DNA from: an uncultured Hellea sp.
GTDB lineage: Bacteria > Pseudomonadota > Alphaproteobacteria > Caulobacterales > Maricaulaceae
Length of the DNA stretch: 64,000 nt
Direction of reading: 5' to 3'
NCBI GenBank assembly: GCA_938007935.1
Contig: CALLMD010000006.1
Coordinates: forward strand, 1 to 64,000
The position numbers were made by a program, and so were the translations under genes. Position 1 is the stretch's first letter. Every line of letters begins with the position of its first letter. The notes under the pieces were generated by a model. That model saw only the letters and a program-made list of their open reading frames with translations, was not told the origin of the DNA and did not search any database. Below are positions 21,471-29,622 of the stretch, in pieces.

Positions 21471-22616
21471 TTAGCCCTTTAATCTTTCATGGACAACGGC
21501 CCCGTCCCGCGTGAGCGCGCAGCCTTGGATAATATCATCCTCCCAATCTGGCGCATATGAGCCATCTTCGGCGGTGACGAGCGGAAGGAAATTTTTGAGA
21601 TTACGCGCAAACATATTAGACGCATCAGAGGCCATACGGCTCGGCCAGTTTAGCAAGCCCACAATATGCACATCATTTTTCGTTGTTACAATTTTACCCG
21701 CCACGCAGCCTTCGACATTACCGCCGCGCTCGGCCGCGAGGTCAACAAGGACAGAGCCCGGACGCATGGTATCGAGCATCTTTTTCGTAACAAGAACAGG
21801 CGCGGCCCGCCCCGGGATAAGCGCCGTCGTAATAACGATATCTTGTTTCGCGATGTGAGAGGCCGTCAGTTCCGCTTGGAGCTTTTGGTACTCCGCGCTC
21901 ATTTGTTTGGCATAACCGCCCGCAGTTTCGGCTTCTTTAAATTCTTCATTTTCTACGGCGATGAATTTTGCGCCGAGTGAGGCGACTTGTTCTTTCGTTG
22001 CAGGACGCACATCAGTCGCGGTTGTCACAGCGCCGAGACGGCGCGCGGTTGCAATCGCTTGAAGCCCCGCAACACCTACGCCCATAATAAAGCATTTGGC
22101 CGGGGCAACCGTGCCCGCAGCCGTCATCATCATCGGCATGGCCCGACCATAAATGCCTGCGCCTTCAACTACCGAACGGTAACCCGAGAGATTAGATTGC
22201 GAGGAGAGCACATCCATGCTCTGCGCGCGCGAGATACGCGGTATCCATTCTAGGGCAAATGCCGTCACGCCCGCTTTGGCGCAAGCTTTAGCATATTTTG
22301 GATTATCTGTAGGGTTCATCAGCCCCGTAATACCTGCGCCTTTTTTAAGGCCAGACACGAATTTGGCATCGCGACCCGTAATCGACATGACCAAATCCGC
22401 TGTTTTGGCGGCCGCGGCATTAGATGCTACGATTTTGGCTCCTGCGTCTTTATAATCGGTATCAGAAAAATTGGCGGCTTCGCCTGCGCCTTTCACCACG
22501 CTAACCTCGTGGCCAGAGGCGACATAGCCTTTAACTGTATCTGGGGCTGCACTCACGCGAGCTTCGGCGTTATCACCAATCTTACTATCCGCATCTTTTA
22601 AAACTGCTATTTTCAA
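21471..22616 (-). CDS. pntA1: NAD(P) transhydrogenase alpha subunit, soluble part (PntAA-type)
   Basis: FIMGVGVAGLQAIATARRLGAVTTATDVRPATKEQVASLGAKF; ALIPGRAAPVLVTKKML. Confidence 0.94.
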   Translation of the reverse strand: MKIAVLKDADSKIGDNAEARVSAAPDTVKGYVASGHEVSVVKGAGEAANFSDTDYKDAGAKIVASNAAAAKTADLVMSITGRDAKFVSGLKKGAGITGLMNPTDNPKYAKACAKAGVTAFALEWIPRISRAQSMDVLSSQSNLSGYRSVVEGAGIYGRAMPMMMTAAGTVAPAKCFIMGVGVAGLQAIATARRLGAVTTATDVRPATKEQVASLGAKFIAVENEEFKEAETAGGYAKQMSAEYQKLQAELTASHIAKQDIVITTALIPGRAAPVLVTKKMLDTMRPGSVLVDLAAERGGNVEGCVAGKIVTTKNDVHIVGLLNWPSRMASDASNMFARNLKNFLPLVTAEDGSYAPDWEDDIIQGCALTRDGAVVHERLKG

Positions 22617-22640
22617 ATGACTGCCCCTTAAGGTAAGTGA

Positions 22641-22672
22641 GTGAAACCATTATAAAGTGAAACCATTATAAA
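22641..22672 (-). promoter_or_regulatory. tandem 16-bp duplication carrying two TATAAT boxes upstream of pntA1
   Basis: gtgaaaccattataaa repeated twice head to tail; minus strand reads TTTATAATGGTTTCAC x2, just upstream of the pntA1 start at 22616. Confidence 0.5.
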
Positions 22673-22709
22673 TGGAATACAAAGCCTGCTTAGACGTGAA
22701 AATGAATAT

Positions 22710-23018
22710 CTAGGTACTTGTATGCCATAGGGCCAAAAGAAAGCTGGTAATGGCTATTGGAATTGCGCCTGCAATCATACCCACATACCAACCGCCTTTA
22801 AGTTTGAGAGCAACTCCTAAAATAAAACCTATGACCAATGTCGTGATAAGTGAGGCAAACCAGCCTAAAGGTGTTCCGAAAACAAGTGTTGGATAGATTA
22901 CCAAAAGCGCAATCGCTGCGCCGCCATATACGGTAAAACCCATGAAACCGCCAAAAGTTTTTTTGTGTCCCGTGACACCCATTGTTCCTTTAACGTAATC
23001 AGAATGATCAGCTGCCAT
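22710..23018 (-). CDS. aa3-type cytochrome c oxidase subunit IV-like N-terminus on a small membrane protein
   Basis: MAADHSDYVKGTMGVTGHKKTFGGFMGFTVYGG resembles bacterial COX IV; then additional TM helices. Confidence 0.65.
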   Translation of the reverse strand: MAADHSDYVKGTMGVTGHKKTFGGFMGFTVYGGAAIALLVIYPTLVFGTPLGWFASLITTLVIGFILGVALKLKGGWYVGMIAGAIPIAITSFLLALWHTST

Positions 23019-23204
23019 TTTAAGTCCCTCTAGACATTTCTATTCAAAGGCTCGTTATCATGCAGCGCTAAGCACCTCAATGGCAAAGACGTCGCATAGG
23101 ACAATATTAGAAATGAAATATTAACCCTACATCCTAACCAGAACTTCACCTTTTTGTCTCATATTGCAACGCACAAGAGCTGAGACCACTCAGCCGGTAT
23201 TAGG

Positions 23205-24662
23205 ATGAATAGTATGGGTAAAACGGTCCTCATCGTTGATGATGACCCGACTCAAAGACGCTTGTTACAAGCCGTCGTTGAGAAAAGCGGGTTTTCGACA
23301 TTACAAGCCGATAATGGCGACACAGCGCTAGATATGGCGCTGGGTCCAGACGGCAACAACATCCATGTTATGTTGCTAGATCTGATTATGCCTGGCCGTA
23401 ATGGTATGGAAACGCTCGAAGAGTTAGCCTCTAAACGCGCCGATCTTCCCGTAATTGTCCTAACTGGCAAAGGTTCTATAGATACCGTCGTTAAGGCGAT
23501 GCAAATGGGTGCACGCGATTTTGTCGTTAAACCTGCAGCGCCCGAGCGAATTATAGTGTCTATACGCAATGCCCTCGCTATGAAAACATTGGTGGGCGAA
23601 GTTAAACGGTTGAAAAAGACAACTGTTGGCGGCCTTCAATTCTCAGACTTAATCGGAAATGCCAGCACGATGCGCACAGTCGTTGCTATGGGCGAACGCG
23701 GGGCAAAGGCCAATATCCCCATGCTCATCACGGGTGAAAGCGGTGTCGGCAAGGAAGTTATAGCCAGAGCGATACAAGGCGCGTCAGAGCGTTCGGATAA
23801 GCCCTTTGTAACTGTTAATTGCGGGGCCATCGCTGAAAACTTGGTTGAATCTATCTTATTTGGTCACGAAAAAGGGTCATTCACAGGCGCAAACGCAAAA
23901 CATTTAGGTAAATTTCAAGAGGCCCATACAGGCACGCTCTTTTTGGACGAAGTCGGTGAGCTTCCCTTGGACATGCAAGTCAAGCTCCTACGCGTTTTGC
24001 AAGAAGGCGAAGTCGATCCTATAGGGTCTAAACGCACTGTACCTGTTGATGTCCGGATTATATCGGCAACCAACCGCGATCTGGCTGAGGCCGTCAAGAA
24101 CGGTACGTTTAGGGAAGATCTTTATTATCGTCTGAATGTATTCCCAATCGCTGTGCCCCCACTTCGTGAGCGCGCAGAAGACATCCCTGCTCTGACAGAG
24201 CATTTCATCAAGCGCTTTAACGTACAGGAAAAAATGAACGTTGTGGGCGCGGATTACGAAACAATCGAGCTTCTAAAATCATATGAGTGGAGGGGCAATG
24301 TTCGCCAACTTGAAAACACAATTTTCAGAGCCATGATTTTATCAGACGGGCACAAGTTAAAGCCGCAAGATTTTCCACAAATCACAGGCTTAATGCCAAC
24401 AATGTCAGCTAAGGCAGATGATCCCTTATCATCACTTGTGGCAAATGTGTCTGATGACAATGATCCATCCGTGACCTTCGTCGACAGAGAGGGCCACTTA
24501 AGAACTTTAGAAGATATCGAACGCGACTTAATTCAATTCGCAATCGAAAATTACTCGGGACATATGAGCGAAATCGCGCGGCGTCTCGGGATCGGGCGCT
24601 CAACACTGTATCGCAAAGTCCGCGAACACGAACTCGACGTTGAAAACGTCAAATCAGCATAG
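23205..24662 (+). CDS. sigma-54-dependent response regulator (NtrC family: REC-AAA+-Fis HTH)
   Basis: LIVDDDPTQRRL, MLLDLIMPGRNG, GESGVGKEVIARAIQ, GSFTGA, FLDEVGELPLDMQVKLLRVLQEGE, C-terminal HTH IARRLGIGRSTLYRKVRE. Confidence 0.95.
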   Translation: MNSMGKTVLIVDDDPTQRRLLQAVVEKSGFSTLQADNGDTALDMALGPDGNNIHVMLLDLIMPGRNGMETLEELASKRADLPVIVLTGKGSIDTVVKAMQMGARDFVVKPAAPERIIVSIRNALAMKTLVGEVKRLKKTTVGGLQFSDLIGNASTMRTVVAMGERGAKANIPMLITGESGVGKEVIARAIQGASERSDKPFVTVNCGAIAENLVESILFGHEKGSFTGANAKHLGKFQEAHTGTLFLDEVGELPLDMQVKLLRVLQEGEVDPIGSKRTVPVDVRIISATNRDLAEAVKNGTFREDLYYRLNVFPIAVPPLRERAEDIPALTEHFIKRFNVQEKMNVVGADYETIELLKSYEWRGNVRQLENTIFRAMILSDGHKLKPQDFPQITGLMPTMSAKADDPLSSLVANVSDDNDPSVTFVDREGHLRTLEDIERDLIQFAIENYSGHMSEIARRLGIGRSTLYRKVREHELDVENVKSA

Positions 24663-24678
24663 TTTCAGGGGAAATATC

Positions 24679-26400
24679 ATGAAAACTGCACTAAAATTTA
24701 CACTACTTGCGGGCGCGGCTGCTGCGGCTATCGCAATACCCGTATCAGCCAACCATCAAATGGCTGGTCTGCGCGGTATGTTTAAACCACAAGCGCCAAT
24801 AGGTGAATTTGAAGGTCGGTTCGTCCAGCCACAGAGCCACGCGATGTCTTGGCAAGAAAACCGCCTACAAGCGCAATCTCAGCCGACATATTATACATCA
24901 AATTATGCGCCAAGCTCATATGCTCAAGCGCCACAAGGTCAGACAGAAAATGTTCGCTATTATAATGCTGAGGATTACTATGCTCAAAATGGCTATGTTG
25001 CGACACAGCAAGGCTTGCAACTTCGTGGCTTCGCAAATCCCGGTCAGGTTCATTATAGCCAAAGCGCAGCAAATGCTTTCCATGCTGATGCTGGACGAGC
25101 CTTTGATGTTGGCGGCGTAACAGTTCGGACAAACTCAAATCATTCGCGTGATATGCTAGATTGGCAGGAAAATACGACAGGTAAAACGCTTACTCTTTTG
25201 GCTAACCGGGCCAATGGGCAGCTCAAAGACAACTCGCTTTATATCGGCGCAGGGTTCCAAGGCGGCCTAAAATATCAAAAAACCTCTGAAGATGGATTAT
25301 TCCCGATCCTGTCGCGCTTCCCCTTCTTCTCAGACAGAACAGATGATGAATCAGGTGTGTTTGCTATTGATCACGCGGCCCTGTCTTTCACTTCGACTTT
25401 TGGCGATTGGACAACTGTTTATATGCAGCCTGAATATTCAGAGACTGAATATGGACGCAATCAGGACGAGTTCCAGCTCCGCAAAGCCTTTGTTGTCTTT
25501 GGTAATCTTGAAAAAACACCTTTCTACGCAGCCTTTGGCCGCAAAACTATCGATTTTGGTAACTTTGATAGCTACAACGCCTTTACCCATAATGAAGGCG
25601 CGCATTACTTCTGGGCAGTTTCAGATCAGCCCGTTGCTGAAGTCGGATATTATAAGAATGGTTTGAAGCTGACAGCCTCAGCCTTCTCTGGAGGACGTCA
25701 ACTACGCGTTGGTCTTGCGGGTGAAGAAAACAATATTGCCAATTACGCCTTTAATGCAGAAAAGGAATTCCGCATTGGCAATAAAGGCGCCTTTACAGTT
25801 GGCGGTGGTTATCTACACGACTCCATTTACCGTGATAACTGGACGGCCCATACGTTCCAAGAACGTGATAACGGAACGCCGCCTGCAAACTTTATCGAAT
25901 ATCGCAATAGTATTGTTAACGGCTTTGCTGAGTATAATAGCGATTTCTTTGATGCGATGATTGAATACACAACAACGCTTAGACCTTGGGCCGCGGCTAT
26001 TCCGCAAGCTCCAAATGGCACACCTCTTCCGCAATATCTGGTGGATCCAACAGGTTCGACAACTGAGTTTAGCAATATCAATTTTGATGAAAATCTAAGC
26101 ACAATTGTTGCTCAGGCGCGGATTAAGCCAATGCTCCCTAACGGAAAACGCGTCGCCATCGCAGCAACTGGGTCTTGGGGCAATATTAGTGATGATTTCG
26201 GAAATCCGTTTACCAGAACGACCTTCCAGAAAAACCAGCAACATGCAGCCTCTATTGAGTATCCCATCAATGACTTCCTCGAAGTGGGGGCGGAATATGT
26301 TTACAATAAAGGCTTTATTCCATTCGTAGCACCGCAACTGGTCTCCAACGACCAAGTTGACGCTCATGCCATCAATATCGGCTTCAAAGCCCGCTTCTAG
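24679..26400 (+). CDS. outer-membrane porin, LbtU-like
   Basis: Signal peptide; beta-barrel alternation; FAAFGRKTIDFGNFDSYNAFTHNEGAHYFWAVSDQPVAEVGYYKNGLKLTASAFSGG; C-terminal GFKARF. Confidence 0.7.
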   Translation: MKTALKFTLLAGAAAAAIAIPVSANHQMAGLRGMFKPQAPIGEFEGRFVQPQSHAMSWQENRLQAQSQPTYYTSNYAPSSYAQAPQGQTENVRYYNAEDYYAQNGYVATQQGLQLRGFANPGQVHYSQSAANAFHADAGRAFDVGGVTVRTNSNHSRDMLDWQENTTGKTLTLLANRANGQLKDNSLYIGAGFQGGLKYQKTSEDGLFPILSRFPFFSDRTDDESGVFAIDHAALSFTSTFGDWTTVYMQPEYSETEYGRNQDEFQLRKAFVVFGNLEKTPFYAAFGRKTIDFGNFDSYNAFTHNEGAHYFWAVSDQPVAEVGYYKNGLKLTASAFSGGRQLRVGLAGEENNIANYAFNAEKEFRIGNKGAFTVGGGYLHDSIYRDNWTAHTFQERDNGTPPANFIEYRNSIVNGFAEYNSDFFDAMIEYTTTLRPWAAAIPQAPNGTPLPQYLVDPTGSTTEFSNINFDENLSTIVAQARIKPMLPNGKRVAIAATGSWGNISDDFGNPFTRTTFQKNQQHAASIEYPINDFLEVGAEYVYNKGFIPFVAPQLVSNDQVDAHAINIGFKARF

Positions 26401-26439
26401 TCATATCCACATCAAATAGATCGAAAGATTGAGGACAAA

Positions 26440-27408
26440 ATGAATACACTATTAAAAATTGCACTCTTAGTCGGCAGCTCTGGGTCTGTTATAGCTCTAC
26501 CTGTTTCCGCAGGAAATCACGTTGCTGAACTGCGCGGGATGTCCAACCCTTATGCAGCTATCGCCGAGTTTGAAGGTGGTCATGGCGCTCAGCTTAGTCA
26601 TAATATGATGTGGCAACATAATCAGTTGCCTCAGACAATGGCTCAACCAAGATACGCCTCGTCAAGATTTGCACCGTCGTCTTCGTCAAGCTCACATGGT
26701 ATGACAGTACCGCGTTACAGCGCGCCGCAGACATACGCTATACCGAGTGCAAAAATGCGCTCACGTAAATTTGGTTACGGTGATGTTTATGACTATGAAA
26801 GCGGTCATTGTGGTCAGGCTTGTGCCGCCCCAATGCCCCGGCCTATGCCTCAATATAGAACATATATGGCTCCAGTGCAGCCCGTTCAAACCTATCGTCA
26901 GATAACTCAATATAAATGCTGGGACGGCGAAATTGTCAGCACGAGCGATGGCTGTAAACGTCAAACCATTACACAAACGATCCCGCAATTTAAATGCTGG
27001 GATGGCGAGATTGTAACCGATGAAAATGGATGCAAACGTCAAATGATTACGCGTGAAGTTATGTCAACGCGTAGCAGCGGCAGTTTCTCATCGCCTGTAA
27101 ATTGTCCGTCAGGTACAACAGCGCAATCAGATGGGACATGCCTGGAATCAAGCTCAATGCCTGTCACGAGCTATGATAGCGGTTTCTCAAGCTATAACAG
27201 CCAGCCAAGCTTTAGCAGCACGCCGACAAATTGCCCGGCAGGTACAACGGCGCAATCAGACGGAACCTGTATGGAAGGTGGATCATCTGACTACACGAGT
27301 CCTTATGCTGGTGCCTCCATTGATCTTTTCAGAGGCTATAGCTCAGGCGATAGCTATGGGTCTGGCAACAGCTACGACTCAAGCAGCTATCTACCTATCC
27401 GTAAATAA
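26440..27408 (+). CDS. exported Cys-repeat protein of unknown function
   Basis: Signal peptide similar to the upstream porin; tandem (Y/F)KCWDGEIV..GCKRQ units and two CPxGTTAQSDGTC units. Confidence 0.72.
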   Translation: MNTLLKIALLVGSSGSVIALPVSAGNHVAELRGMSNPYAAIAEFEGGHGAQLSHNMMWQHNQLPQTMAQPRYASSRFAPSSSSSSHGMTVPRYSAPQTYAIPSAKMRSRKFGYGDVYDYESGHCGQACAAPMPRPMPQYRTYMAPVQPVQTYRQITQYKCWDGEIVSTSDGCKRQTITQTIPQFKCWDGEIVTDENGCKRQMITREVMSTRSSGSFSSPVNCPSGTTAQSDGTCLESSSMPVTSYDSGFSSYNSQPSFSSTPTNCPAGTTAQSDGTCMEGGSSDYTSPYAGASIDLFRGYSSGDSYGSGNSYDSSSYLPIRK

Positions 27409-27444
27409 TCCCACATCTCTTTACTAGCGTAAGCTAGGAGAAAG

Positions 27445-27484
27445 ATGAGCCTGAACACGCTGGGCGCGGCGTGTTCAGGCTCAT
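27445..27484. terminator. bidirectional hairpin terminator between convergent genes
   Basis: Perfect 16-bp stem ATGAGCCTGAACACGC / GCGTGTTCAGGCTCAT with 8-nt loop. Confidence 0.75.
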
Positions 27485-27506
27485 TACATTTAGCCCTTTG
27501 AAACCC

Positions 27507-28085
27507 TTATTTTATGACACGTAAAAACGGTTTTTTAGGTGGGACATATTCTGGAATATATGGCTCTTCTTTTTTAGGCGGCCAATTATTGTCGGGCATA
27601 TCATCCTCGATATGACGCACGCGCGGCTGATATCCAGATTTTGATTTAAAACCCTTTTGTTTAAAACTGGATTTGGGCTTATTTTTCCATCTATCCGCCG
27701 TGCGCTCATAATCGGCATCCAGGCCCTCGCCTTGAATACTAGCCTCGCTTGGCTTCTTTTTGAGGTCTTTGACTTTCTTATTCATCGCCGCGAGTACGCG
27801 TTTTTGCGCGAAACTTAGCGCGTCCCCTGGCCGCCCTTTTTCTCGGTCATGAAAAGCCGAACCAAATTTATCAAGGCGCTCGACAACGCTCTCACCAAAT
27901 TCATTTTCAAACTCTGAAATTTCGCCTTGTTCGGTCAGCGTGCGATGAAGGCGTTTAAGTTTACGTCTTGCATTACGCGCAGAGCGCTCGCGCGTTTTAG
28001 CATATTTTTCGCGCTGCTTTTCTAGCGCGTCATCACGCGCCGCCTGCTGGGCTTGCCATTCTTGTTTGTCATAATCTGCCGACAT
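27507..28085 (-). CDS. basic/charged coiled-coil protein of unknown function
   Basis: Long ORF with Shine-Dalgarno-compatible context, highly charged. Confidence 0.65.
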   Translation of the reverse strand: MSADYDKQEWQAQQAARDDALEKQREKYAKTRERSARNARRKLKRLHRTLTEQGEISEFENEFGESVVERLDKFGSAFHDREKGRPGDALSFAQKRVLAAMNKKVKDLKKKPSEASIQGEGLDADYERTADRWKNKPKSSFKQKGFKSKSGYQPRVRHIEDDMPDNNWPPKKEEPYIPEYVPPKKPFLRVIK

Positions 28086-28133
28086 ATGTGCTGATTATCA
28101 CAAACAGAACAAAAGTCGAACATTATTTATAAC

Positions 28134-28400
28134 CTATAGGTCTGCAACAACATCCATATAAATATCCAGCAAAGCTTCTTGCTCAGCCCGCTCTGCAGCA
28201 TCTTGCTTACGCAATGACACAACTTTGCGAATAACTTTTGTATCGAGACCAAAAGTTTTCACCTCGGCGTAAACCTCACGAATATCAGCCGCTAGCTCGG
28301 TTTTTTCGGCTTCCAGCCGTTCAATACGCGCAATGAATTGCTTGAGTTTTTCACGAGTTGCTTGCCCTAATTGGTCAGCACGATCAGCATCAGAAAGCAT
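28134..28400 (-). CDS. gapR: DUF2312 / GapR-family nucleoid-associated protein
   Basis: REKLKQFIARIERLEAEKTELAADIREVYAEVKTFGLDTKVIRKVVSLRKQD is diagnostic of DUF2312. Confidence 0.92.
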   Translation of the reverse strand: MLSDADRADQLGQATREKLKQFIARIERLEAEKTELAADIREVYAEVKTFGLDTKVIRKVVSLRKQDAAERAEQEALLDIYMDVVADL

Positions 28401-28523
28401 GAAATATCCTTTTATAGAACCTTCCCGTCTCTTAAATCACTCCGACAAATTCTCCAGTCAATCCATGGTCTTTGTTGTGGATGGAATGTGAGGAGAGCGC
28501 AACGATATGTTTTTAAAAAGAAA

Positions 28524-28570
28524 AATGGTAGTGAGAGTGAGACTTGAACTCACGACCTCAGGATTATGAG
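28524..28570. repeat. att site copy 1: left end of element A (displaced tRNA 3' half)
   Basis: aatggtagtgagagtgagacttgaactcacgacctcaggattatgag, identical over 47 bp to 51120-51166 and 60231-60277. Confidence 0.93.
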
Positions 28571-28854
28571 CGCAGGAATCGCCATTTTTCTAAGATTCAG
28601 AAAAATTTTTAACAATCATATCAAAGGCTTAGAATTTTTGAAAATCATGAAAATTCATGAAATTCACACGTCACAGCTATTTTTGTGTGAAAACCGTGTG
28701 ATTTTACGCACGCAGGATAATACTCACACGCAAGTTTCAACTTGCCAATCTGCATCAAAATGGATTAACCCCTTTTTTTAAGATATTTGACTTTGAAAGT
28801 AATTCAATTACCTTCTAGAAGATAAAAGCAGAATTAATTGATTTCGATAATGCA

Positions 28855-29094
28855 TTGGAGCAAAAAAACTTCGTATTCAATGTATCACAAATTGACAAAG
28901 AAATTGACTTTAACGATTTAAGGGACGAATTGATAAAGCATGTCTGCAAAGTAAGACTTTCTGTAAAAAACGCATGCCACGGCAAAGTTAACTTAAATGG
29001 AAATAGATACCAATGGTTTTTTGGGTATCACGAAGATTACTTCCGTAAAAATAGAACCAAAAACATCCATGAGTTAATCTTAGTTTTAGAATAA
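28855..29094 (+). CDS. small hypothetical protein
   Basis: 79-aa ORF with non-repetitive composition, convergent with 29086-29622. Confidence 0.4.
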   Translation: MEQKNFVFNVSQIDKEIDFNDLRDELIKHVCKVRLSVKNACHGKVNLNGNRYQWFFGYHEDYFRKNRTKNIHELILVLE

Positions 29095-29622
29095 ATAATG
29101 GTTGAATATAGAATATGTAACACTAATTACACGTATAGTCGCTGATATAATAATTAGCAAAGCCCCCACTAATACTAGAGCGCGAACAGCATTTTTCCAT
29201 TTTAATTTTGATATCTCCTCTTTCACCCAATAGTCCCTTATCAAACCTTCACGGGTGCGTTCAATTTGGCTATCAGGAATGTATTCTGGAGCTATTTCAC
29301 CAAGTTTTCTTCCACTTAATAACAGGTCCTCAACTGTACCATACACTTTGATAATTTTAGGAGCGAATAGAGAAAAAATGAGTACTGAAAAAGACAAAAG
29401 TAATAGTCCATAGTACATTAATATCGGCTCTATAGAAACGCTATTATCTAACAACCTAGTATATGAAACCGGACTATTATCGGTTGGTTCTTTAGAAAGT
29501 CTAAAAATTATAAATTGCCCTAATAATGGATAAATAAAGCCTGACCATTTCACAGCAGGATGCCATAATACTGATGCTAAAAAGCTCCAAGAAAGTTTAT
29601 CCCAAGAAGTTTTCAATAGCAT
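29086..29622 (-). CDS. small multi-TM protein of unknown function
   Basis: Hydrophobic segments (WSGFIYPLLGQFIIF, LMYYGLLLLSFSVLIFSLF, ALVLVGALLIIISATIRVI); overlaps the upstream ATPase gene by 26 bp. Confidence 0.65.
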   Translation of the reverse strand: MLLKTSWDKLSWSFLASVLWHPAVKWSGFIYPLLGQFIIFRLSKEPTDNSPVSYTRLLDNSVSIEPILMYYGLLLLSFSVLIFSLFAPKIIKVYGTVEDLLLSGRKLGEIAPEYIPDSQIERTREGLIRDYWVKEEISKLKWKNAVRALVLVGALLIIISATIRVISVTYSIFNHYLF

